The translations under genes were made by a program, and so were the position numbers. Below are positions 51,842-60,634 of a DNA stretch of 64,000 bases, piece by piece. Source of the DNA: Pseudomonas cichorii (lineage in GTDB: Bacteria; Pseudomonadota; Gammaproteobacteria; Pseudomonadales; Pseudomonadaceae). Numbering within the stretch: position 1 is the first letter of the stretch; the number at the start of each line of letters is the position of its first letter. The notes beneath the pieces were generated by a model. The model saw only the letters and a list, made by a program, of their open reading frames with translations, was not told where the DNA came from and made no database searches. The stretch covers positions 248,001-312,000 of the forward strand of contig NZ_BLVZ01000004.1 in NCBI RefSeq assembly GCF_015471405.1, in the 5' to 3' direction.

Positions 51842-52140
51842 TGGAACACCTGCTTTAACAGGGTGGGGCCGATCATCTGCAGGATGGCCCAGAGGGTGCT
51901 GGCGATGGCCAGCGCCCAGGTGATCTTCTTGCCGATATCGGACACGACGCTGGTCAGCTTCTGCTGGCCCTCGTTGAGTTCGGCCAGCTGTCCGGACATG
52001 TGCTCAAACTGCTGCTCAAGCTTGGTGACCCGGATCGGCACCGACTCATGGCGCTTTTCCAGGCTGACCAGGCGGTGTTTGAACACCGCCATGTCGCGTT
52101 CCAACTCGCGCACAGGATCTTTGGCTGTGGTATCGGTCAT
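51838..52140 (-). CDS. Holin-like protein with C-terminal TM (XhlA-like)
   Basis: The 100-aa protein starts MTDTTAKDPVRELERDMAVF. A heptad-rich helix (LEQQFEHMSGQLAELNEGQQ) covers residues 35-65, and one membrane segment (ITWALAIASTLWAILQMIG) lies near the C-terminus. This is the layout of XhlA/class III-type holins. Its place next to the endolysin supports the role. Confidence 0.75.
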   Translation of the reverse strand: MTDTTAKDPVRELERDMAVFKHRLVSLEKRHESVPIRVTKLEQQFEHMSGQLAELNEGQQKLTSVVSDIGKKITWALAIASTLWAILQMIGPTLLKQVFQ

Positions 52141-52349
52141 CAGCGCTTTCCTTGCTCAAAAAGGGTCTGGCACGGGACGCAGCGGGTCATCCCTCCCAGC
52201 GCCTGGCGCGCCGGGGGAATCTCGTGGCCGCAATCATCGCAATGGGTCAGGCTCGGCCCGCTCGGGCGTGGCGAGGCGAGCGCGGCGGCAATGGCCTGCT
52301 CGCGCTGACGCAGCTCCAGGGCCTGGGCACGATCAAACGGGCACACCAT
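52140..52349 (-). CDS. TraR/DksA family zinc-finger protein
   Basis: The 69-aa protein has a helical N-terminus (VCPFDRAQALELRQREQAIA) and a C4 zinc finger (CDDCGHEI and TRCVPCQ), as in TraR and phage DksA-like proteins. Such proteins bind RNA polymerase in the secondary channel and can shift transcription towards the phage. It lies between the tail tube and holin genes with ATGA-type overlaps. Confidence 0.85.
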   Translation of the reverse strand: MVCPFDRAQALELRQREQAIAAALASPRPSGPSLTHCDDCGHEIPPARQALGGMTRCVPCQTLFEQGKR

Positions 52350-52801
52350 CAGGTCAGGCCCTCGATCTCTTCGGTATCCAGGTACGGCACGCCGTTGATC
52401 TTCACAAAGTCCGGACTGGTGACGTCGAACGGAATTTTGTGGGTGCTTTTCGCCCCACCCTTGGGGTCCACGCTCAGCAGACTGGAGATGCGGACTTTGC
52501 AGCCGAAGGCCTCAACCCGAATTTCCTCTTCGCCGGCCTTGGCAAAGAACACGATGTCGAACGGCTCCAGCTTGCGGAAACTGCCGGCGCTCTTTGCCTG
52601 CTCGATCAACAGATTGAAGTTGGTGGAATCCAGCTCCAGTTCGCCGGCTGCTGACACGTCACCATCGACATGCCCGTTGGGCACCCCTCGGGTCTGCGCC
52701 ACGGTGCTGTTGTCTGTGATATCCAGGGTGCCGGCCTCGACGTGAACCATCAGATCTCCGAGGTTCACATCAAAGTTCTTGCCGCCAATTTTTGCTGCCA
52801 T
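52349..52801 (-). CDS. Tail tube protein (DUF2597)
   Basis: The 150-aa protein starts MAAKIGGKNFDVNLGDLMVH and contains GDVSAAGELELDSTNFNLLI, characteristic of the DUF2597 family found as the tube protein in HP1/K139-type phages. It lies 6 nt after the sheath gene. Confidence 0.85.
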   Translation of the reverse strand: MAAKIGGKNFDVNLGDLMVHVEAGTLDITDNSTVAQTRGVPNGHVDGDVSAAGELELDSTNFNLLIEQAKSAGSFRKLEPFDIVFFAKAGEEEIRVEAFGCKVRISSLLSVDPKGGAKSTHKIPFDVTSPDFVKINGVPYLDTEEIEGLT

Positions 52802-52807
52802 GCAGGG

Positions 52808-53923
52808 TTACTCCGAGAGGCTGGAAAGATCGAGCGCGATGTTCGCGGTCAACGATTTCGGGCAGTTGAGAGGACGAAGCTTGATGTAGGCTTCAACGGC
52901 GGTCTTGCTCGCCCAGGTCAGTACGATGTCCCCGTCCTGGGTCTGCTCGATCTCTCCCGGGAAGACCTGGCCAGCGAACTTCGTGGACTTGGCCATCGCA
53001 CGCAGCGGGGCCATCAGAGCGCTGATATTCACGGCCATTGAGTTGGCCGAGCTGTTCAAGCGGCGATCACCCACACGGCGGATCAGCAGCAGACGCACGG
53101 CCCGGGCGGCCTTATCGACGATGCGCAGGTACTCGATCACCTTGAAGTCGCTGTCTGCGCTGTCGAGCATGTTGCCGTCGCCCCAGAACGTTCCCTCGTA
53201 GTCCGGATAGATCTGCGGGACGGACAGCCGAACCTTGTCCAGCTCGCTCGATATGGCGGACGGCAGCGGAATGCCATCGGCATCGACCGGCACTGCGCCC
53301 AGGCCCAGTACTGCACCGGTGGCCACCCGCATGGGGGTATCAGCCACGCTTACGGTGGCGTTGGCCAAGCGACCGGCCAGCACACCGAGGTTGTTGCCGT
53401 GCAACTGGGGAACCAGGAGCACGCGAGGGGCTGACAGACCGTCAACCAGGGCTTTCTGACCACCGAGGTACTGCGCCCAGGTCTGTGTGGCCGCATCGAT
53501 ACCGACCGTGGTGGCCATCACGAACATGCGACGGCCGTAGCGACTTTGCAGCGCGATAACCGCATCATGCATCGCTGACAGCTCTGCTTTGGCGGTCACG
53601 GGCGTGGTAATCGCCACGGCTTCCACCGAATAGTTCTGCTGCTGGGATTGCTCCAGGGCGTCTTGCCAGTCGCCATCGTCAGCAAGGGGCGCAGCCAGGC
53701 AGGCCCAGTTCTCGCCGCCATTCAGTTGCGCGGCGGTGATCTGGGTTTTCAGGTCGCTGGCCGGAATGCCCAGCATGTCGTCCAGGTCGCTTTGCGAGTT
53801 CAGGGGGATCAGTTGGCCCTGGCTTTTCGCACCAGGTCCGATGAAGAGGAAATAGCGCTCAATAGCAGTCACGGCACCTTGGCCAAGATTGAGATTGTTA
53901 ACGCTGACTGTACCGAGTGCCAT
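52808..53923 (-). CDS. Tail sheath protein (DUF2586)
   Basis: The 371-aa product begins MALGTVSVNNLNLGQGAVTA. It has the DUF2586 features of the contractile sheath of HP1-like phages, such as ENWACLAAPLADDGDWQDAL and LLVPQLHGNNLGVLAGRLAN. Its C-terminal part resembles that of other sheaths (IKLRPLNCPKSLTANIALDL). The tube gene follows 6 nt on. Confidence 0.85.
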   Translation of the reverse strand: MALGTVSVNNLNLGQGAVTAIERYFLFIGPGAKSQGQLIPLNSQSDLDDMLGIPASDLKTQITAAQLNGGENWACLAAPLADDGDWQDALEQSQQQNYSVEAVAITTPVTAKAELSAMHDAVIALQSRYGRRMFVMATTVGIDAATQTWAQYLGGQKALVDGLSAPRVLLVPQLHGNNLGVLAGRLANATVSVADTPMRVATGAVLGLGAVPVDADGIPLPSAISSELDKVRLSVPQIYPDYEGTFWGDGNMLDSADSDFKVIEYLRIVDKAARAVRLLLIRRVGDRRLNSSANSMAVNISALMAPLRAMAKSTKFAGQVFPGEIEQTQDGDIVLTWASKTAVEAYIKLRPLNCPKSLTANIALDLSSLSE

Positions 53924-53937
53924 GTGATGCCTCTTGG

Positions 53938-54624
53938 TTAGCGTGGTGAAGGGGGTGAGTTGAGGATTTGCTGCAGCACGGTGTTCACCAGTTGCGTGGT
54001 TTCACTGCTGCTTGCGCCCAGGAACTGCCGTTTCGGCAGCTTGATTTCCCAGCTTTGCGAACCTGTACCGTTGGTAGGGCCGGTTTCAAGGACACGGATC
54101 AGCAGGCCGGCACGGGCGTAGTTCAGGTGTTGCTGGATCCAGGCGACCGGTGGCCGGGTCGCGACCTTCTTGCCTGCCTGGCGGGCTTTGAAGCCCAGTT
54201 GACGCAAGCGTTTGGCCTGCTTGACGGTCGCCGCGGTGCCGGGTGGAACCTGATTCCACTGGCGCATTTGCGCAGCAGTGCGACGTTCGGACACGCCGTT
54301 GTGCTGCTGCGAAGCAACCCAGCGGGTCAGCGTGTTGCGCCAGCCCAGTTCGGCCTCTTCGGCGGTCAGACGGGTGATGTCGAGCAACTTGCCCAACCCC
54401 GCCTCCATCTTTTTCTTGCCCTTGCTGGTGTCCTTGCGCGCCTCGAAAGGGGTGCCGTCCAGGTTCTCCTGGTTGCGGATTCGCTGGCGACTCAGACTGC
54501 GCACGCGCTTGCCAACGTTGTTCAGCAGCCGCTTGCGCTTCTGAACGGGCAGATCCATCAGGGCCAGCAGATTTTCGGCATCGAGCATGCCGCGAATGTC
54601 GAGATTGAACGGGTTATCAGACAT
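53938..54624 (-). CDS. Phage virion morphogenesis protein (gpS-like)
   Basis: The 228-aa protein has the N-terminal features of the gpS tail completion family (MLDAENLLALMDLPVQKRKR, VGKRVRSLSRQRIRNQENLD) and a long basic middle region. P2 gpS helps join tails and heads. It overlaps the gpR-like gene by 8 nt. Confidence 0.84.
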   Translation of the reverse strand: MSDNPFNLDIRGMLDAENLLALMDLPVQKRKRLLNNVGKRVRSLSRQRIRNQENLDGTPFEARKDTSKGKKKMEAGLGKLLDITRLTAEEAELGWRNTLTRWVASQQHNGVSERRTAAQMRQWNQVPPGTAATVKQAKRLRQLGFKARQAGKKVATRPPVAWIQQHLNYARAGLLIRVLETGPTNGTGSQSWEIKLPKRQFLGASSSETTQLVNTVLQQILNSPPSPR

Positions 54625-55057
54625 TGCTGGTCACCTCGCCCTTTTCCGCGACCCACAATTCAAAGGGCACGAATGACCAGGTTTTTTCATACGCCTTGAT
54701 CTCGCCGTCAGGATCCTCAGTCAGGTACTGAGGCTCGGTGAACTGCAGCTTGATATCGACGTCGGCCAGGTCGTCATCGAGCATGGTCACGTCAAACACC
54801 ACGCCAGGCAGGCCGTCGCGGTCTTCGTCATTGGTTTCCAGCCAACTGCCGATCAGGGCAAACAGGCGCGCCGGATGATCGGCAAAGCGCTCGATGGCTA
54901 TCGTTGCGCCGTAATTCATGTCGCCCATGTGCATGCCCTGGGTATCGGGCTTCCAGATCAGTTCGACCTGCACCTGGTCAGTCCAGGAGTCGAGCTGTTC
55001 CGGCATAACAAGCCGGCGCTCGATCAGGTAGGCGGTCAGCGCCTTGAGCTTGATCAC
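54617..55057 (-). CDS. Tail completion protein R-like
   Basis: The 146-aa product begins MIKLKALTAYLIERRLVMPE and has features seen in P2 gpR homologues (MHMGDMNYGATIAIERFADH, ADVDIKLQFTEPQYLTEDPD). It starts in an ATGA overlap with the gpL stop and overlaps gpS by 8 nt, the P2 order R then S. Confidence 0.84.
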   Translation of the reverse strand: MIKLKALTAYLIERRLVMPEQLDSWTDQVQVELIWKPDTQGMHMGDMNYGATIAIERFADHPARLFALIGSWLETNDEDRDGLPGVVFDVTMLDDDLADVDIKLQFTEPQYLTEDPDGEIKAYEKTWSFVPFELWVAEKGEVTSNV

Positions 55058-55515
55058 AGCAGCGCTGCCGTGATGCGGCCACGGCCCTGGAGCGAGCGGA
55101 CGGCAGCCTGGCTGAACGCGAGAAAGGTTTCCCGCGTCTCTGGGGCTTCCTTGCCCGCGTTTTCGGCCTCGGTGCGTCGATTGACGCTGGCAAACTGGGT
55201 CAACAGGCTGGCTTTTGCACGACTGTATACGGCGCGTTTGTACGTCGCCGCTTGAAAGGTGCGCTCTGGCAGGATCCTGGTGTCTGCGGATTCAACGTTT
55301 GACACTCCAGCGGCCTGCCAGCGCGCTTTGCACTTGGCCAGGTCGGTATTCACTTCGACCATGGCCATGTTCAGGTCAGCGGCCAGCAGATCCACCAGGT
55401 ATTCACCAGGCAGGCGATAACCTGCCTGGAACTCGGCAATGGAGAGGTCCGGCCAGAAGCCATCGTTCTCGATTACACGGTCCACAAAAGTGGTGGGTTT
55501 CCCGGAAAAGCTCAT
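55054..55515 (-). CDS. Head completion/stabilisation protein (gpL-like)
   Basis: The 153-aa protein starts MSFSGKPTTFVDRVIENDGF and contains FWPDLSIAEFQAGYRLPGEY, the signature of the gpL family that seals the filled head. It follows the small terminase gene after about 100 nt. Confidence 0.87.
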   Translation of the reverse strand: MSFSGKPTTFVDRVIENDGFWPDLSIAEFQAGYRLPGEYLVDLLAADLNMAMVEVNTDLAKCKARWQAAGVSNVESADTRILPERTFQAATYKRAVYSRAKASLLTQFASVNRRTEAENAGKEAPETRETFLAFSQAAVRSLQGRGRITAALL

Positions 55516-55614
55516 TGCTGGCCGCTCAAATAGGGGCGAGGAAACTGTTTCAGTGGGTCATGGCCATAAATGGTTGGCTCACATCCACAGTTTCTCGCCG
55601 GGGGGGGTAGTCGG

Positions 55615-56454
55615 TTATTCGTTGCCGTTGCCGGCGGGATCGTCTTCTGGGTCCTGTGCTTCCTGCTCGGGACCTTCAGGACGTTCAGGGGGCGCGTCGG
55701 CTTGATCCTGGGCGTGCTCTTGAGCCTGGTCCGGCGCTGGCGAGTCAGCAGACTTCAGCGCAGTTTCCTTGGCCAATTCCTTGCGGCACGCGGTCAGGCG
55801 TCCCCCTACCCCGATGCGGTCGTAGAGGGCTTCTGCGCGTTCAAAGCTGGCGATGGCATTGGCCCACTCTTCGCGGTCGATGGCCACCATCCCCAGGAGC
55901 TTGTGATAGCGAGCCGGAATACGTTCAAACAGCTTCCACTGGCCATCGACCAGGGGCAGCATGTTGGAGACATAGGGCTCAGGGCTGCGGCCAGCCTTGT
56001 ACTCGGCCTCGGCCCACTCGATCAGCTCATCAGCAACGAAAGTCGGGATGTCGCGATTGAAGCGTGCCGGCAACTGCTGGTCCTGGCTCATGGCAAAGCT
56101 CGCCAGTTCCAGGCCTTCTTCAAACTGTTCGGTGTCGAACAGCCAGATCAGGACGTACGCAAGGACCGAGTTCTGGAAGTTCAAGCCCGAAGCGCGGTAG
56201 CGCTGCACGTAATCCATGTATTTGGGCAGCAGCTCGTTACGCTTGAGCAACTGGCGCTGCTCATGGCTGTTGATACCGCTGATACGCTCCAGATCCACGG
56301 CCAACGCATCTTCCATGAGCTTCAATTGCTTACTTGCATTCGCCTTGCTGGCCAGGGCGGTATCCGCCGAGTACGGCACCTTGGCAGTGGCGAAAGCCGC
56401 CACCGCTGGGCCTTGGGCGATCACGCGGCGCTTGTGCGCCAATGCCAGGCTCAT
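55615..56454 (-). CDS. Terminase small/endonuclease subunit (gpM-like)
   Basis: The 279-aa product has the gpM features SGINSHEQRQLLKRNELLPK, LAYVLIWLFDTEQFEEGLEL and FNRDIPTFVADELIEWAEAE. The acidic Pro/Gln-rich tail (PDQAQEHAQDQADAPPERPE) is typical. gpM cuts cos DNA with the gpP ATPase. It overlaps the capsid gene stop. Confidence 0.88.
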   Translation of the reverse strand: MSLALAHKRRVIAQGPAVAAFATAKVPYSADTALASKANASKQLKLMEDALAVDLERISGINSHEQRQLLKRNELLPKYMDYVQRYRASGLNFQNSVLAYVLIWLFDTEQFEEGLELASFAMSQDQQLPARFNRDIPTFVADELIEWAEAEYKAGRSPEPYVSNMLPLVDGQWKLFERIPARYHKLLGMVAIDREEWANAIASFERAEALYDRIGVGGRLTACRKELAKETALKSADSPAPDQAQEHAQDQADAPPERPEGPEQEAQDPEDDPAGNGNE

Positions 56455-57479
56455 GCAGCCACCGCCTGTTCGACGTTTTCGATCAGGCCGGCCTTTTCCA
56501 GTTGCTCGATCACATAGCCTTCGTTACGGCTGTTGTAATCCTCGACACGGCTGCGCTTCGGGTTGTCGATGGTCTGCTTACGCCAGCTGGAATCCTGGTA
56601 ATAGATCGACAGATTGTCGAAGCTGGTGACCAGGACAGCATTGGCCGGGAAATACGGAACGTTGAAGGCTGCCAGGCCGCCGTATGTCGCGATCACTTGT
56701 TGGCTTTCGATGCGCTCTTTTTCGGTAGGCTTGCCGGCCTGCTGGGCATACAGCTTCGCCTTGTCGGCAGCCAGCAGATCAGAACCGATGATGACGATCA
56801 GGTCGCCGCCCTCACGCAACCGCTCATCCACCAGTTGCTTGGCGTCATGCACCAGGGAATCGAGGTTTTCATAGTCACCGCCGGCGCCCATGATGACCTT
56901 GCCGTCTTCCTTGCCGCCCTCACTCAGCACCTGCTCAGGTGCTTTTTCGCGCAACTGCTGCAGCCAGCCCTTGTTGACGTCTTGCAACAGCGGGTACTGG
57001 GTTTTGTCAGTCTGAACAGCGGCATGAGTGCCATGGAAGCCAATCATGATGCGGTCGAGGGCGATCTGTTTCTGGACCGCTGCCGAATACTTCTGGTGGA
57101 ACTCCGGGAACTTGGCCCAGGCATCGATCTTCGCGTAAGGCAGACCGACATCCGATTCGGTGGACGACAGCTCGTATTGGTCGTCTTCCAGACCTGACGC
57201 ATCGTTGGCTTCACGATCAGTGGTCTTGGTGTTGGTACGGCCCGTAACGGGACCGTTGGTGCCCAGGAAAACCTTCTGACCCTTGATCTCACCAACGGGG
57301 ATAACGTTGATGCGCTCCAGGAAGTCCGATTTCGCGGTGATTGCGTCGTTCAGCTCCTGGGCAATCGTCGGCTCGACGTTGAACATGCGGGCTGCGGTTT
57401 CGACACCGTAGGTATCAGCAATGGCCACCTGCAGCTCTGCATACATTTTTGCGCCATAGGCGCTCAGTGGGTGCGCCAT
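56451..57479 (-). CDS. Major capsid protein (gpN-like, P2 family)
   Basis: From ATG 57479 the product is 342 aa, starting MAHPLSAYGAKMYAELQVAI. Motifs of P2-family capsids are present: NVEPTIAQELNDAITAKSDF, LDRIMIGFHGTHAAVQTDKT, and YYQDSSWRKQTIDNPKRSRV near the C-terminus. A longer opening is rejected because it runs into the scaffold gene. Confidence 0.92.
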   Translation of the reverse strand: MAHPLSAYGAKMYAELQVAIADTYGVETAARMFNVEPTIAQELNDAITAKSDFLERINVIPVGEIKGQKVFLGTNGPVTGRTNTKTTDREANDASGLEDDQYELSSTESDVGLPYAKIDAWAKFPEFHQKYSAAVQKQIALDRIMIGFHGTHAAVQTDKTQYPLLQDVNKGWLQQLREKAPEQVLSEGGKEDGKVIMGAGGDYENLDSLVHDAKQLVDERLREGGDLIVIIGSDLLAADKAKLYAQQAGKPTEKERIESQQVIATYGGLAAFNVPYFPANAVLVTSFDNLSIYYQDSSWRKQTIDNPKRSRVEDYNSRNEGYVIEQLEKAGLIENVEQAVAA

Positions 57480-57480
57480 G

Positions 57481-58404
57481 TCAGAACACCTTCTTTTTCT
57501 GGTCATTCGCACCGGTGGTGCGTGACAGATGGCGACCTGCAGGAGCGTCCAGCAGTTTGCTGAACTGCTGTTCAAGCTTGGCCATGCCAGCCAGAACGGC
57601 TTTGTTGCCGGTGTTTTGGCGACGGCTCAACTGCTTTTCTTCCTCAGCAGTTGCCACGATGTCGTCAACAGCGGTCTGTACATCGGTGATCGGCTCCTGA
57701 TCAGGCTCCGGCGGTGCTTCTGCGAAACTGTCGATCAGAGCCTGAATGCCAGCAGTCACGATCAGTTGCTGCTCGATCAAGGCCTGCAGCGCTTTGGCTG
57801 TAGCTTCATCCATTGGGGGTTTGCTCTCGGTAGGGGTTTGCGGGGGTGTGTCGGCGGGCGCTTCTTCAATACCGAAGCGCTTGAACAGGCTGGTGAACAG
57901 ATGGAGCACCTTGGCCATCTCGCCTTTTGGCTCGTCGTCTTTCAGCGAGCCGAGCGCCACTGCTGCCGCGTAATGAACGGGCTTGCCGGTCTTGCGGGAA
58001 AAGTAGAGTTCCTGGGTGCCCAGGCTCGCCGGGGAATCGGTCACGGCCAGACCGGTCAGATAGGCCTTGCCGCTGCTGGCAAAGTCCGGGGTGATCTCGA
58101 TGCTGGTGAACAGCTTTTCGCCCTGGTCGTTGAGCCACAACAGCTTGTCGTTCGGCTTCAACTGGGCTTCCAGGGCGACCTGACCAGGCAGCAGATCCTC
58201 AGTACCTTCGATCAGGCGCACCGAGTAGACCGTGCCATACGATCCTGGCCAGCGCTCATGCTCGGACCAGATCACCGCCGTGTAAGTAGAGGTGCTGTAC
58301 GTTTCAGCGATATCGCGCAGTTCTTGCGGAAGAATGACGCGACCGTCGCAGGTAGGACCGCTGGTGGCGACACGTTTCCAGAAGCTGACAAGGGAACGGG
58401 GCAT
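57481..58404 (-). CDS. Capsid scaffolding protease (gpO-like)
   Basis: The 307-aa protein has the gpO family N-terminal protease domain, with His in VIWSEHERWPGS and Ser in AVTDSPASLGTQ. The Glu/Gln-rich helical C-terminus (EEEKQLSRRQNTGNKAVLAG) acts as scaffold. Its stop is one nt before the capsid start. Confidence 0.9.
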   Translation of the reverse strand: MPRSLVSFWKRVATSGPTCDGRVILPQELRDIAETYSTSTYTAVIWSEHERWPGSYGTVYSVRLIEGTEDLLPGQVALEAQLKPNDKLLWLNDQGEKLFTSIEITPDFASSGKAYLTGLAVTDSPASLGTQELYFSRKTGKPVHYAAAVALGSLKDDEPKGEMAKVLHLFTSLFKRFGIEEAPADTPPQTPTESKPPMDEATAKALQALIEQQLIVTAGIQALIDSFAEAPPEPDQEPITDVQTAVDDIVATAEEEKQLSRRQNTGNKAVLAGMAKLEQQFSKLLDAPAGRHLSRTTGANDQKKKVF

Positions 58405-58449
58405 TGATAACTGCGCTCAATCGGTGATTTGAGCCGCCACAATATTGAC

Positions 58450-58471
58450 CCGTTTGGCCCCGAACAAACGG
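58450..58471. promoter_or_regulatory. Palindrome between divergent late operons
   Basis: CCGTTTG (58450-58456) and CAAACGG (58465-58471) are exact inverted repeats with an 8-nt spacer. They lie in the 160-nt region between the leftward scaffold and rightward terminase genes. The dyad is a candidate activator or operator site for the late promoters. Confidence 0.5.
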
Positions 58472-58564
58472 TTAAAATCCGCGTTTCTCCTATTTTTGCA
58501 ATCTAGGAGAAAAGAGGAATTTTACTGCGCGTTTCTCGCCTTTTCGCCGCATAGACTGCGGCCC

Positions 58565-60634
58565 ATGTACTACTCGACAGAAGTAAAAGAAGCCGCTAAA
58601 CGCATGTTTCTCCGACGCTATAAAGCGAAGGAAATCCAGGCGCAGCTCAACCTGCCCAATATCCGGATCGTCTATTACTGGATCCGCCAGGGCTGCTGGG
58701 AAGACATGCTGACGGATGAAGAGCCGCTGACCGCTGTCAGCCGGCGCATCACCCTGCTCCTGGAGAAAACCGAGACACTGAGCAAGGGCGAGCTGGACGA
58801 ACTGGACCGGCTGACGACGGTTCGCGAACGCCTGGCCAAGCAGTGCGCCAAGCCCCTGCCGGCACCCGTGAATGACGTCCAGGGCGACGATGGCCAGCGT
58901 CATGACGATCAACGCGGCGAACGCCGTGAACGTGGCGGGCGCAAGGAGAAAGGTGGCAAGAAGCGCGAGAAAGCAGCGAAGAACGACGTCAGCGAACTGC
59001 GCGAAGTGGACTTTCTCGACAAGTTCATCAGCAAAATGTACGGCTATCAGAAAGAGCTGTTTGCCGCCAAACAGAACCCACTGACCGCCCGGATCCGGAA
59101 CATCCTCAAAAGTCGCCAGGTTGGGTTGACGTACTACTTCGCCGGTGAGGCCTTCATGGACGCCGTGCTGACCGGCGATAACCAGGTGTTTCTGTCAGCC
59201 AGCCGCGCCCAGTCCGAGATCTTCCGAAGCTACATCATCGCGTTTGCCCAGGAGTGGTTCGGCCTGGAGCTGACCGGCAACCCGATTGTGCTCAGCAAAG
59301 ACGGCAAGCCCTGGGCAGAGTTGCGCTTTCTGAGCACGAACAGCAGCACGGCCCAGGGACACCATGGCCATGTGTATGTGGATGAATACTTCTGGATCCG
59401 CGACTTCGATAAGTTGAACAAAGTGGCCAGCGCCATGGCGACCCACAAGAAGTGGCGCAAGACCTACTTTTCAACGCCCAGCGCCGTGTCCCACCAGGCC
59501 TATCCATTCTGGGACGGCGAGAAGTTCCGCAACAGCAAACGCAAGAAGGCAAAGGATCCGTGGCCAAGCGATAAGCAGATATCAGCCGGGGCACTCTGTC
59601 CGGATGGCCAATGGCGCAAGGTCATCACGATTCTGGACGCCATTGCCGGCGGTTGTGACCTGTTCGACATCGAGCAATTGCAACTGGAGTATGACGAGGA
59701 CACGTTTGAACAGCTCTTCATGTGCAAGTTCATCGACAGCACCATGGGCGCGTTCTCGCTTAAAGACCTGGAACGCTGTTACTCGGACCAGGCGCTATGG
59801 ACCGACTACGACCCCGATCCCAAAGAACCACGACCGTTCGGCAACAGCCCGGTATGGATCGGCTACGACCCGAGCCGGACCCGCGACGATGCAACGTGTG
59901 TGGTCATCGCACCACCGCTGGAGACGGGCGGCAAGTTCCGGATCCTGGAGAAGCATTCCTGGCGCGGGCAGTCGTTCAAGTACCAGGCCGCTCAGGTCAA
60001 GAAGCTGACAGAGCGCTTCAACGTCCAGCACATCGGCATCGACACGACCGGCATTGGCTATGGCGTCTTCGACATGGTGCGGGACTTCTACCCGCGTGCG
60101 ACCTCGATCCACTACAGCCTGGAAACCAAAAATCTCCTGGTACTCAAGGCCCAAGACACGATTCAGGGCAGCCGTATCGAATGGGACGCCGGCTGGAACG
60201 ATATCGCTCAGGCCTTCCTGACGATCAAGCGCGGCACGACGAACAGCGGCCAGGTCACCTACAGCGCTTCACGCACCGACGCCACCGGCCACGCCGACGT
60301 CGCCTGGGCAATCATGCACGCCCTGCAATACGAACCCCTCAACACCGACAAGCAGCGGCGTAGCCGCTACACACTCAGCGGATCCACACAACATGGCAAA
60401 GCGAAAACCCCAACTGCTGGAAAAGCCGGCACAGCAGCCAATGCGAGCATTCACATTCGGAGCACCGGAACCGGTACTGACAAACAATATCGGGCAGTAC
60501 CTGGGCGTGTTCGCCAGCGAAAACGGACGTATCTACACCCCGCCGGTGTCGCGCCAAGGCCTGGCCAAGCTGCTCAAGGCCAACGCGCACCACGGCGCAA
60601 TTCCAGGGTTCAAGCGCAATCTGCTGTTGCGTGA
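58565..60634 (+). CDS. Terminase ATPase subunit (gpP-like)
   Basis: The packaging motor starts MYYSTEVKEAAKRMFLRRYK at ATG 58565, with an HTH-like N-terminus. It has the ATPase segment ILKSRQVGLTYYFAGEAFMD (P-loop region), the Walker B segment HVYVDEYFWI, and the nuclease domain acids VWIGYDPSRTRDDATCVVIA and HIGIDTTGIGYG. The frame runs 242 nt into the portal gene, giving 689 aa. P2-type homologues end near where the portal starts, so the last 80 residues, rich in Thr, Ala, Arg and Gln, may come from a lost stop. Confidence 0.9.
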   Translation: MYYSTEVKEAAKRMFLRRYKAKEIQAQLNLPNIRIVYYWIRQGCWEDMLTDEEPLTAVSRRITLLLEKTETLSKGELDELDRLTTVRERLAKQCAKPLPAPVNDVQGDDGQRHDDQRGERRERGGRKEKGGKKREKAAKNDVSELREVDFLDKFISKMYGYQKELFAAKQNPLTARIRNILKSRQVGLTYYFAGEAFMDAVLTGDNQVFLSASRAQSEIFRSYIIAFAQEWFGLELTGNPIVLSKDGKPWAELRFLSTNSSTAQGHHGHVYVDEYFWIRDFDKLNKVASAMATHKKWRKTYFSTPSAVSHQAYPFWDGEKFRNSKRKKAKDPWPSDKQISAGALCPDGQWRKVITILDAIAGGCDLFDIEQLQLEYDEDTFEQLFMCKFIDSTMGAFSLKDLERCYSDQALWTDYDPDPKEPRPFGNSPVWIGYDPSRTRDDATCVVIAPPLETGGKFRILEKHSWRGQSFKYQAAQVKKLTERFNVQHIGIDTTGIGYGVFDMVRDFYPRATSIHYSLETKNLLVLKAQDTIQGSRIEWDAGWNDIAQAFLTIKRGTTNSGQVTYSASRTDATGHADVAWAIMHALQYEPLNTDKQRRSRYTLSGSTQHGKAKTPTAGKAGTAANASIHIRSTGTGTDKQYRAVPGRVRQRKRTYLHPAGVAPRPGQAAQGQRAPRRNSRVQAQSAVA

